A stretch of 64,000 bases of DNA, from assembly GCA_025965895.1 (NCBI GenBank), contig JAOPWC010000105.1, positions 62,001-126,000 of the forward strand, read 5' to 3'. The notes beneath the pieces are model-generated. The model did not search any database. It saw nothing but the letters and a program-made list of their open reading frames with translations, and was not told the DNA's origin. Positions 1-7,054 of the stretch are shown piece after piece (within the stretch, counting starts at the first letter, position 1; the number at the start of each line of letters is the position of its first letter). The DNA comes from Mycobacterium sp. Lineage in GTDB: Bacteria; Actinomycetota; Actinomycetes; Mycobacteriales; Mycobacteriaceae. The translations under genes and the position numbers were made by a program.

Positions 1-130
1 GGCCCGGCACGCCGGCCGGATCCCGAAAAGGTTCTGGGCGCAGGCATCAAGCCCGGAGCCGCAGGGCCGGCGACCATCAAGCCCGGAGCCGCAGGGCCGG
101 CAACATCAGACCGCCTCCTGGCAGACATGA
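1..130 (+). CDS. thiG: ThiG, thiazole synthase, 3' end only (gene begins left of window)
   Basis: Reading the frame that starts at base 2 gives a tail containing GRIPKRFWAQASSP, which is the characteristic ThiG C-terminus, then a TGA stop at 128-130. ThiG forms the thiazole phosphate ring of thiamine from deoxyxylulose phosphate, ThiS thiocarboxylate and dehydroglycine. Only about 42 codons are visible. The tail is longer than expected because a 29-30 bp tandem duplication (45-103) repeats SSPEPQGR in frame. The stop overlaps the next start as ATGA, so translation is probably coupled to the SGNH gene. The position agrees with M. tuberculosis, where thiG lies just upstream of lpqL. Confidence 0.8.
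   Translation, partial: ARHAGRIPKRFWAQASSPEPQGRRPSSPEPQGRQHQTASWQT
45..103. repeat. Tandem direct repeat, 30 + 29 bp, inside the thiG 3' end
   Basis: Two adjacent copies beginning CATCAAGCCCGGAGCC (45-74 and 75-103) are identical over 27 bp and differ only in the last few bases. A third copy begins (CATCA at 104) and then diverges. Read in the thiG frame the duplication adds ten residues. On the minus strand each boundary reads TGATG. Confidence 0.9.
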
Positions 131-903
131 CGGGCCGCTACGTCGCAATCGGCAGCTCGATGGCGGCGGGCCCGGGTATCAGGCCGCGAGCGTCCGGCGC
201 GCCGTTCCGGGCCGGCCGTTCGGCCCGCAACTATGCCCACCTGCTCGCCGAAAAGTTGGGTCTCGATCTCGTCGACGTGACCTACTCGGGGGCCACGACC
301 GCGCACGTGCTGGCCGACACGCAGAACGGCGCGCCGCCTCAGGTCAGCGCACTGGACGGCTCGGAGTCCCTGGTCACCATCACGATCGGCGGCAACGATG
401 TCGGCTATCTGCCGCTGCTGACCGCGGCGTGCCTGCCCGCGCCTACCCGCCTGGTGCCGGTGCTCGGTGCCCGGTTGCGCGAGCTGCTCGACCGCAACGC
501 CCGTGACCGCGCGCTTGACCACGTCGCCGATTCGCTGCGCGAGGTTGGTCGAGTGGTGCGACAGCGGGCGCCCCGGGCCCGCGTCGTGTTCGTCGATTAC
601 CTGACGCTGTTGCCGCCCGCGGGCCAGAAGGCGCTGCCGCTGCCGCTGTCGCACGCCGACGCCGACCTCGGTCGCCACGTCGCCACACGTCTCGAACTCC
701 TCACCGCGGAGGCCGCCGCCGACACCGGGTGCGGCGTCGTCAAAGCGGGGGAGGCCAGCGGCGACCACCACGCGTGGTCGGCGGACCCGTGGACGACGAA
801 ATTCGGGTTGCCGTTGCCGGGTCGCCCCGCGCCGCTGCACCCGAACGCCGCGGGCATGCGGGCGGTCGCCCGGCTGGCTGCGGCGGAAGTGGCCAAGTTG
901 TAA
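127..903 (+). CDS. SGNH/GDSL-family hydrolase (lipase/esterase-like)
   Basis: A 258-residue protein with the SGNH blocks in order: a block-I serine in AIGSSMAAG near residue 9, GGND in TIGGNDVGY near residue 90 (block III Gly/Asn), and LHPNAAG near residue 238, which carries the block-V histidine. The family hydrolyses esters of lipids or carbohydrates, but the substrate cannot be read from the sequence. No signal peptide is evident, so a cytoplasmic location is likely. The ATG at 127 overlaps the thiG stop as ATGA, which supports this start. The frame is open further upstream, but that stretch is thiG coding sequence. Not present at this spot in M. tuberculosis as I recall it. Confidence 0.8.
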   Translation: MTGRYVAIGSSMAAGPGIRPRASGAPFRAGRSARNYAHLLAEKLGLDLVDVTYSGATTAHVLADTQNGAPPQVSALDGSESLVTITIGGNDVGYLPLLTAACLPAPTRLVPVLGARLRELLDRNARDRALDHVADSLREVGRVVRQRAPRARVVFVDYLTLLPPAGQKALPLPLSHADADLGRHVATRLELLTAEAAADTGCGVVKAGEASGDHHAWSADPWTTKFGLPLPGRPAPLHPNAAGMRAVARLAAAEVAKL

Positions 904-949
904 CCGGACGCGCAGGGCGCGTCACTGTCGCGCCCCGGGTTTCACTGGT

Positions 950-955
950 TAGGGT
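950..955 (+). promoter_or_regulatory. -10 box TAGGGT for a leaderless amidase mRNA
   Basis: TAGGGT ends 6 nt before the GTG start at 962, the spacing expected if transcription starts at or next to the first base of the start codon. This fits the common mycobacterial leaderless arrangement. Confidence 0.5.
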
Positions 956-961
956 CTTACG

Positions 962-1759
962 GTGCAAACGCCCGTATGCGGAGGTTGCCGCGCCATTTCC
1001 CGGCGCGACGTGCTCAGATTCGCGGCTGCGGCGCCGGTGGCAGCGAGCCTGTCGACGATCGCGGCCGTGACAGCGCCACCCGCGACGGCGTCCTCCACGA
1101 TCGCCGGCATGGTCGTCTTCCTCGACCCCGGCCACAACGGCGCCAACGACGCATCGATCAACCGGCAGGTCACCAACGGACGCGGCGGCACGAAGGAGTG
1201 CCAGACCAGCGGCACCACCACCGACGACGGCTATCCCGAGCACACATTCAACTGGGACATGGTGCTGCGCATCCGCGCGGCGCTGACCCAGGCCGGTGTG
1301 CGCACCGCGATGTCGCGGGGCAACGACGACGCGTTGGGTCCGTGCGTCGATCAGCGCGCCGCGATGGCCAACGCACTGCACCCGGACGCGGTCGTGAGCG
1401 TCCACGCCGACGGCGGCCCACCCGACGGCCGGGGTTTTCACGTCAACTACTCCAACCCCCCGCTCAACACGGCCCAGAGCGGCCCCGCCCTGCAATTCGC
1501 TCAGTTCATGCGTGACCGGCTCGTCGCCGCGGGGCTTCAGCCGTCCACGTACCGGGGGACCGACGGCCTCTATGGTCGCGCCGATCTCGCCGGGCTCAAC
1601 TTGGCGCAGTACCCGTCGATCCTCATCGAGATGGGCAACATGAAGAACGCGGACGACGCCGCGGTGTTGAAGAGTGCCGACGGGAGGGCCCGATACGCGG
1701 CGGCCGTCGTGTCGGGCATCACCACCTATTTGTCGCAGGCAACCCCACAAACCAGGTAG
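962..1759 (+). CDS. N-acetylmuramoyl-L-alanine amidase, Ami1/Rv3717-like, exported
   Basis: Zinc amidase (Amidase_3 fold) that cleaves the bond between muramic acid and the stem peptide of peptidoglycan. The N-terminus has RRDVLRF followed by a hydrophobic, Ala-rich stretch to about residue 43, which suggests a Tat-type or ordinary export signal. Zinc/catalytic residues are visible as His58 (DPGHNG), Glu93 (YPEHTF), His148 (SVHAD) and Glu223 (LIEMGN). Cys80 and Cys128 could form the disulfide known in Rv3717. Over the catalytic domain it closely resembles Rv3717, but in M. tuberculosis that gene is not near thiG, so this may be a relocated or additional copy. The start is GTG, apparently leaderless. 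Confidence 0.9.
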   Translation: MQTPVCGGCRAISRRDVLRFAAAAPVAASLSTIAAVTAPPATASSTIAGMVVFLDPGHNGANDASINRQVTNGRGGTKECQTSGTTTDDGYPEHTFNWDMVLRIRAALTQAGVRTAMSRGNDDALGPCVDQRAAMANALHPDAVVSVHADGGPPDGRGFHVNYSNPPLNTAQSGPALQFAQFMRDRLVAAGLQPSTYRGTDGLYGRADLAGLNLAQYPSILIEMGNMKNADDAAVLKSADGRARYAAAVVSGITTYLSQATPQTR

Positions 1760-1797
1760 CTGTCGCCCCGGCCGAGCATCGTCGGATCCGTGCCATC

Positions 1798-2715
1798 ATG
1801 GGGCTCATGATCGAGCTGAAGGGCCTGACGAAGCTCTTCGGGCAAACTCGCGCGGTCGACGACCTGACATGCTCGATCGAGCCGGGCCTCGTCACCGGGT
1901 TCCTCGGCCCCAACGGCGCGGGCAAATCGACGACGATGCGGATCGTCGTCGGACTGGATCGCCCGACCGCGGGCACGGCCACAGTCGACGGCCACACATA
2001 CCGGGAGTTGAGCCATCCACTCCGGACCGTCGGCACCCTGCTCGATGCGACGCAGGTGCACCCCAACCGGTCGGCACGGTCACACCTGCGGTGGATCGCG
2101 GCTAGCAATCGGCTGCCCGCCAAGCGGGTCGACGAAGTGCTCGATATGGTCGGTCTCACGGAGGTCGCCGGAAAGAAGGCAGGCAGCTTCTCGCTCGGCA
2201 TGGCGCAGCGGCTGGGCATCGCCGCGGCCATGCTCGGCGACCCGCCGGTGTTGGTCTTCGACGAACCCGTGAACGGCCTCGACCCGGAGGGTATTCGGTG
2301 GGTTCGCACGTTCATGCGAACGATGGCCGGTCAGGGCCGCACGGTGTTCGTCTCCAGCCATCTGCTGGCCGAGATGGCCAACACCGCCGACCGGTTGGTG
2401 GTGATCGGCCGGGGCAGGCTGGTCGCGGCGACCACGATGAGCGACTTCCTGAGCCGGTCCGGAGCGGGGGCCGTGCGGGTGCGCAGCCCCCAGGTCGACA
2501 AGCTGCGGGACGCGTTGACGGCCGCCGGCTTGCGGGTTGTGCCTGATGACGACTCCGCGCTGCTGGTCACCGGCGCCCCTGCCGAGGACATCGGCGACCT
2601 GTCGGCCCGAAACGGCATCACGCTTCACGAGCTGAGCCCCAGGCCCGCTTCGCTGGAGGAGGCCTACATGAAGCTCACCGACGACGCTGTCGAGTATCGG
2701 GCAGTGCCCTCATGA
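1798..2715 (+). CDS. ABC transporter ATP-binding protein (drug/daunorubicin-type exporter)
   Basis: A 305-residue nucleotide-binding subunit with Walker A GPNGAGKST (about residues 37-45), a degenerate signature SLGMAQRLG and Walker B VLVFDEP, plus an extra C-terminal domain typical of ABC-2 export ATPases. It should power the membrane subunit encoded immediately downstream; the genes overlap by four bases (ATGA at 2712), so the two are translated together. The substrate is unknown. An ATG at 1807 is an alternative start that would remove three residues. It is an insertion relative to the M. tuberculosis thiG-lpqL junction. Confidence 0.9.
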   Translation: MGLMIELKGLTKLFGQTRAVDDLTCSIEPGLVTGFLGPNGAGKSTTMRIVVGLDRPTAGTATVDGHTYRELSHPLRTVGTLLDATQVHPNRSARSHLRWIAASNRLPAKRVDEVLDMVGLTEVAGKKAGSFSLGMAQRLGIAAAMLGDPPVLVFDEPVNGLDPEGIRWVRTFMRTMAGQGRTVFVSSHLLAEMANTADRLVVIGRGRLVAATTMSDFLSRSGAGAVRVRSPQVDKLRDALTAAGLRVVPDDDSALLVTGAPAEDIGDLSARNGITLHELSPRPASLEEAYMKLTDDAVEYRAVPS

Positions 2716-3455
2716 CGCTCGCGGCCGAGCGGATCAAACTGTCGACAACGCGGTCGCCGCTGTGGTCCGCGGTCGTCGTCGCGGTGCTGAGCATGGGATT
2801 CGCGGCAGCCCAGGCCGCGGCCGCGATGCCCGGCAGCCCACTGCATCCGGAGCGGGCCGCCCTCGGGGTCGCCGCTTTCGGCGTGCCGGTGCTGATGATC
2901 CTGGCCGCGCTGACGATTACCGGCGAGTACCGGACCGGCACGATTCGCACCACCTTCCTCGCGACGCCCAACCGCACCGTCGTGCTGTGCGCGAAAGCGG
3001 CCGTCAGCGCCGTCTTCGCCGGCGTTTTCGCCGCGGTGATGGTGGTCGCGTCGATCGTGGTGGCGAGGCTGCTCGTGGCACCGGACCTGGGTGCGCGTCT
3101 CTCGCTGACCCAGGTCGCGAGTTGGCGGGCCGCCGGGGCGATCGGCTTGTACGCGGCGCTCGGCGCGGTGCTGGCGATCGGGTTGGGCGCACTTCTGCGG
3201 CACGCCGCCGCCGTGACCGCGATCCTTCTGCTGCTGCCGTTCGTCGTCGAGCCTCTGCTGGGTTCGATGCCGCGCGTCGGCCGGCATGTCGGCCCACTGC
3301 TGCCGTTCGCGAACGCGTTCACATTCACGGAGATTCCGTGGTTCCAAAGCTTCCCGATGCGATGGGGACCGACCGGGGCGCTCGCGTACTTCACTGCGGT
3401 CGTCGCCGCGGTATTCGCCGCCGCCGTGTTCGCGATCAATCACCGCGATGCATAA
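2712..3455 (+). CDS. ABC transporter permease, ABC-2 type
   Basis: A 247-residue hydrophobic protein with about six membrane segments and the ABC-2 family feature GEYRTGTIRTTF between segments 2 and 3. It forms the membrane channel for the ATPase encoded upstream, with which it overlaps by ATGA. The Ala/Val-rich segments and the absence of a signal peptide fit an integral inner-membrane subunit. The exported substrate cannot be deduced. The lpqL gene begins 15 nt later on the same strand and may be co-transcribed. Confidence 0.87.
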   Translation: MTLAAERIKLSTTRSPLWSAVVVAVLSMGFAAAQAAAAMPGSPLHPERAALGVAAFGVPVLMILAALTITGEYRTGTIRTTFLATPNRTVVLCAKAAVSAVFAGVFAAVMVVASIVVARLLVAPDLGARLSLTQVASWRAAGAIGLYAALGAVLAIGLGALLRHAAAVTAILLLLPFVVEPLLGSMPRVGRHVGPLLPFANAFTFTEIPWFQSFPMRWGPTGALAYFTAVVAAVFAAAVFAINHRDA

Positions 3456-3469
3456 GAGCGGCGGCTAAC

Positions 3470-4975
3470 GTGGTCCCGGTGGTACGCAGACCGACGACGG
3501 CTGCGGCGCTGCTGACTTCGCTGACGGTGCTCGCCGCGCTGATCGGCTGCAGCCCCGAACAGCCGGCGCAGCGCGCAACGGCTCCCGGCGCGGCGGACTA
3601 CGCCGCGAGCCTGCGCCAGAAGGTGACCACCGAGGCGATCGTGGGTCACCTCGCGCGCCTCCAGCAGATCGCCGACGCCAACGGCGGCAACCGCGCGGTC
3701 GGCACACCGGGATACGGCGCAAGCGTCGACTACGTGGTGAACACATTGAAAGACAGAGGTTTCGACGTGCAAACCCCGGAGTTCGAGTTCCGGCAGTTCC
3801 ACGCCGACCCGCCGTCGCTGACCGTCGACGGCACGAGCGTCGGGTCGCACGCACTGGAATACACGGTCGGTACGCCGCCAGAAGGGGTGAGCGCTCCCCT
3901 GGTGCCCGCACCCGTCGGGCAGTCCCCCGGCTGCTCCGCGTCCGAATACGACGGGTTGCCCGTCGCAGGCGCGGTGGCGCTCGTCGACCGCGGCGGGTGC
4001 CCGTTCTCCACCAAAGGGGCTGCCGCGGGCGCACGTGGCGCGGTCGCACTCGTCGTGGCCGACAATGTCGACGAGGACGAGATGGGCGGCACCCTCGGTG
4101 ACAAGACCGACCTCAAGATCCCGGTGATCAGCGTCAGCAAGGCCGGCGGTGCACGGCTGCGCGCCCAGCAGGGCCCGATCACCATCAAGCTCAACGCCGG
4201 CGTCACAGCGGTCAAGGCGCGCAATATCGTCGCGCAGACGAAGACCGGTTCAACGCAGAACGTGGTGATGGTCGGCGCGCACCTGGACAGTGTCGCGGCC
4301 GGCCCCGGCATCGACGACAACGGCTCGGGTGTTGCCGCGGTGCTCGAAACCGCGCGGCAGCTGGGAAGTTCGCCGCGAATCCAGAACGCCGTGCGGTTCG
4401 GCTTCTGGGGCGCGGAGGAATTGGGTCTGTTCGGCTCCGACAACTACGTTGAGTCGCTTGACATCGACGCGTTGAAGGACATCGCGCTGTACCTGAACTT
4501 CGACATGCTGGGATCGCCGAATCCCGGCTACTTCACGTATGACGGCGACCAGTCGGCACCGCAGAATGCGAATCAGAGCGGGCCGCGGGTACCCGAGGGG
4601 TCGGCCGGCATCGAGCGGACGCTTGTCGCCTACCTGACCAGTGCCGGAAAGACCGCCGAGGACATGTCTTTCGACGGCCGGTCCGACTATCAGAGCTTCA
4701 CCAAGGCCGGCATTCCGGCGGGCGGGCTGTTCTCGGGCGCCGAGGAGAAGAAGAGCGCCGAACAGGCCCGGCTATGGGGTGGCGAGGCCGAACAACCGTT
4801 CGACCCGAACTACCACCGGAAGACAGACACGCTCAGCAACATCAACCGAACCGCGCTCGGCATCAACGGCGAGGGCGTCGCCTACACCGTCGCGCTGTAC
4901 TCGCAGGACATCGGCGGCCGCAATGGTGTGCCGGTCCGTGACGACCGCACGCGTCATCCGCTCACGAAGTCGTGA
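3470..4975 (+). CDS. lpqL: LpqL, lipoprotein M28-family aminopeptidase
   Basis: About 501 residues. The N-terminus is a lipoprotein signal with lipobox LIGC, so the mature protein is anchored to the outer face of the membrane. A PA (protease-associated) insert covers roughly residues 120-230, followed by an M28 zinc peptidase domain. Metal and catalytic residues are visible in GAHLDSVAAG, GIDDNGSG, WGAEELGLFGS, NFDMLGS and NYHRKTDT. The expected activity is release of N-terminal amino acids. The start is GTG at 3470, with GTG at 3479 as an alternative; the frame is open further upstream, but that region belongs to the ABC permease. It corresponds to Rv0418. Confidence 0.9.
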   Translation: MVPVVRRPTTAAALLTSLTVLAALIGCSPEQPAQRATAPGAADYAASLRQKVTTEAIVGHLARLQQIADANGGNRAVGTPGYGASVDYVVNTLKDRGFDVQTPEFEFRQFHADPPSLTVDGTSVGSHALEYTVGTPPEGVSAPLVPAPVGQSPGCSASEYDGLPVAGAVALVDRGGCPFSTKGAAAGARGAVALVVADNVDEDEMGGTLGDKTDLKIPVISVSKAGGARLRAQQGPITIKLNAGVTAVKARNIVAQTKTGSTQNVVMVGAHLDSVAAGPGIDDNGSGVAAVLETARQLGSSPRIQNAVRFGFWGAEELGLFGSDNYVESLDIDALKDIALYLNFDMLGSPNPGYFTYDGDQSAPQNANQSGPRVPEGSAGIERTLVAYLTSAGKTAEDMSFDGRSDYQSFTKAGIPAGGLFSGAEEKKSAEQARLWGGEAEQPFDPNYHRKTDTLSNINRTALGINGEGVAYTVALYSQDIGGRNGVPVRDDRTRHPLTKS

Positions 4976-5165
4976 TTCTCCGACCGCCGCCCAACCGCTC
5001 GACACCCGAGAACAGCACGGTGGTCGCCGGGGGAAACCCGGTCAGCGCCGGGACCAGGAAGGTGGCTCCGAACATCGCCACCATATGATCGGCGCCGATA
5101 CCGATCGTCCGCAACCAGCTCAGTCGGTCGTCCGGCGCGACCACACCTTGGTCCGCAAGTGTGCA
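4976..5165 (-). pseudogene. Remnant of a uracil/xanthine permease (N-terminal piece)
   Basis: The minus strand reads APDDRLSWLRTIGIGADHM, then AMFGATFLVPALTGFPP, which is the N-terminal first-helix signature of the nucleobase:cation symporter-2 (UraA/XanQ) family. The frame runs only to a TGA that touches the lpqL stop, leaving about 60 residues of a protein that should have more than 400. No convincing start remains beyond an internal GTG (5144). I interpret this as the 5' residue of a deleted permease gene, not a functional gene. Confidence 0.6.
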
Positions 5166-5208
5166 TCGATCGGCGCGAAACGGGTTACCCGGGGGTCATG
5201 AAGTGGTC

Positions 5209-5700
5209 ATGGCCCTGCTTATGCGCCGGGTCGGCGACATCGGGACGGTAGGCGTAGTGCGCGAGTTCCAGCGCGGGGCGGTGCGGCTGCACATCCTGCA
5301 TCACGCTGCGCGCCAAGAGATTCACGGCGCCTGGCTGACGGAGGAGTTGGCTCGCCGCGGTTACCGCATCAGCCCCGGCACCCTGTATCCGACCCTTCAC
5401 CGACTCGAAAGCGAGGGCCTTCTCACCTCGGTCCAGCGCGTCATCGAAGGCCGGACGCGGCGGATGTACAAAGCCACCGAGGCTGGTCGCGAGGCGCTGG
5501 CCGCGGACCGAAAAGCGCTGGAGGAGTTGGCCCGTGAGATCCTCGGCTCATCGTCGTCGGCCAATGCGGTACACGACGGCGCCGACCGCGAGCACCGCGG
5601 CGCCGCTGATCACCGACGTGACCGGAAGCGCCAGGGCGAGCACCAGGCATCCGACCATCCCGACGCCGGGGACAGCCCGTCGCCCCAGTGTCCAAGCTGA
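5209..5700 (+). CDS. PadR-family transcriptional regulator
   Basis: The winged-helix PadR domain spans about residues 18-110 (HGAWLTEELARRGYRISPGT, YPTLHRLE, RRMYKATEAG). Such proteins usually repress transporter or stress genes and respond to small molecules. The domain is complete near position 5550, but the frame continues another 150 nt into Ser/His/Asp-rich sequence that is simply the antisense of the convergent permease gene. The original stop may therefore have been lost. ATG 5209 is chosen; ATG 5221 is also possible. Confidence 0.75.
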   Translation: MALLMRRVGDIGTVGVVREFQRGAVRLHILHHAARQEIHGAWLTEELARRGYRISPGTLYPTLHRLESEGLLTSVQRVIEGRTRRMYKATEAGREALAADRKALEELAREILGSSSSANAVHDGADREHRGAADHRRDRKRQGEHQASDHPDAGDSPSPQCPS

Positions 5701-6765
5701 CGCGTTCGCGATGGCGTAGTAGACGAGTACCGCAAACGATGAGAAGCCGATCGCGCCCCGGACGTCTGTCGTCGCGGCGATCGCCGCGACGACGAGCCCG
5801 ACGGCCAACTCGGCCCGGTGTGGCACCCTGAACCGGGGGTGCACCGCCGAAAGGGTCTGTGGCAGATGACGATCGCGTGCCATCGCCAGGGTGGTGCGGG
5901 ACACGCCGAGGATCAGCGCGAGCAGCGAGCCGAGCGCGGCCACGGTCGCGCCGACCCGCACGACGGGCTCACACCACGAAGCACCGGCGGCACGGACGGC
6001 GTCGGCAAGCGGGGCGGCCGCGTGGGCCAGCCCGTCGCTACCAAGCACGGTCAACGCCGCGACGGCCACCGCAGCGTAGACGAGCAGTGTGATGGTGAGC
6101 GCGAGCGGAATCGCGCGCGGGATCGTCCGCGCCGGGTCACGCACCTCCTCGCCGAGCGTTGCGATGCGGGCATATCCGGCGAACGCGAAGAACAGCAGCG
6201 CGGCCGCCCTGAGCGCCCCGGCTGGATCGCCGCCGATGTGGACCCGGTCGATATCGGCGTGGCCCGACGCGGCGATGACGACGACCACCGCCACCAGCAC
6301 CGCCAGCACCAACCCCACGATCACCCGGGTGAGCAGCGCGGACCTCTGGATACCGACGTAGTTGACGGCCGTGAGCGCGACGACCGCCGCGACCGCGACC
6401 GCATGCGGATGGCCGGGCCACGCGTAATAGCCAACTGTGAGCGCCATGGCGGCACACGACGCCAACTTGCCGACGACGAAGCCCCATCCGGCCAGGTAGC
6501 CCCAGAACCTGCCGAGCCGTTCGCGCCCGTACACGTATGTGCCGCCTGATTCGGGATAGCGGGCCGCCAGCCGCGCCGACGAAGTCGCGTTGCAGTAGGC
6601 GACGACGGCGGCAATGGCCAGCCCGATCAGCAGCCCGGAACCGGCCGCCGCGGCGGCCGGGGTGAGCGCCGCGAAGATCCCGGCGCCGATCATTGAACCG
6701 AGACCGATGATCACCGCGTCGGTCAGCCCGAGACGGCGTCCGAGGCGGGGGCCCGGCTCGGTCAC
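5548..6765 (-). CDS. Amino-acid permease, APC superfamily
   Basis: A 405-residue membrane protein with about 12 hydrophobic segments. It opens with the APC signature (GLTDAVIIGLGSMIGAGIF, residues about 13-31), where the unwound GSMIGAGIF loop of helix 1 binds substrate. The ESGGTYVYGRERLG loop near residue 72 is also typical. It probably imports or exchanges amino acids or related amines. Its start lies 15 nt past the stop of the small membrane protein gene, so it is the third gene of a BVMO-led operon. Its 3' end overlaps the convergent PadR frame by 153 nt. Confidence 0.87.
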   Translation of the reverse strand: MTEPGPRLGRRLGLTDAVIIGLGSMIGAGIFAALTPAAAAAGSGLLIGLAIAAVVAYCNATSSARLAARYPESGGTYVYGRERLGRFWGYLAGWGFVVGKLASCAAMALTVGYYAWPGHPHAVAVAAVVALTAVNYVGIQRSALLTRVIVGLVLAVLVAVVVVIAASGHADIDRVHIGGDPAGALRAAALLFFAFAGYARIATLGEEVRDPARTIPRAIPLALTITLLVYAAVAVAALTVLGSDGLAHAAAPLADAVRAAGASWCEPVVRVGATVAALGSLLALILGVSRTTLAMARDRHLPQTLSAVHPRFRVPHRAELAVGLVVAAIAATTDVRGAIGFSSFAVLVYYAIANASAWTLGRRAVPGVGMVGCLVLALALPVTSVISGAAVLAVGAVVYRIGRRR

Positions 6766-6780
6766 GACCGGCGCTTCCGC

Positions 6781-7038
6781 TCAGCGGCCGTGGCGAATCA
6801 AATTTGTGCCGAGGTACGCCAGGTAGCACAGCGACCCGATGATGGCGAATCGCCGGGTCGTCGGTGCGGCAAGGCCGACGCCGAGAAGTGTCTCGATCCC
6901 GCCGTTGATCGCGATGTGCCGGCGCGTGTCATCGGGGAACGCCGACGCGGTCAGCGATTCGAAGGCTTCCGGCTTGGCGAAGTGCGCCAACCCCACGCCT
7001 GCGAGCGCGAGGCCGGTGACCCGGGTGATGGTTGACAT
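6781..7038 (-). CDS. Small conserved membrane protein, 85 aa
   Basis: Begins MSTITRVTGLALAGVGLAHF and has about three hydrophobic segments, with a charged loop containing FPDDTRRHIAINGGIET. This looks like the small mycobacterial membrane proteins related to the DoxX-like group, but I do not recognise a named family with certainty. It lies between the flavin monooxygenase and the permease with 14-16 nt gaps on each side, so it belongs to the same transcript. Function unknown. Confidence 0.7.
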   Translation of the reverse strand: MSTITRVTGLALAGVGLAHFAKPEAFESLTASAFPDDTRRHIAINGGIETLLGVGLAAPTTRRFAIIGSLCYLAYLGTNLIRHGR

Positions 7039-7054
7039 GAGCGTGCCTTCCGGA

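Noticed and set aside
45..103. Possible CRISPR array or transposon end
   Set aside because: The two units are directly adjacent with no spacers and they are inside the thiG coding frame.
2762..3469. N-terminal extension of the lpqL frame
   Set aside because: This part is the Arg/Gly-rich shadow of the ABC permease; the lipoprotein signal starts only at GTG 3470.
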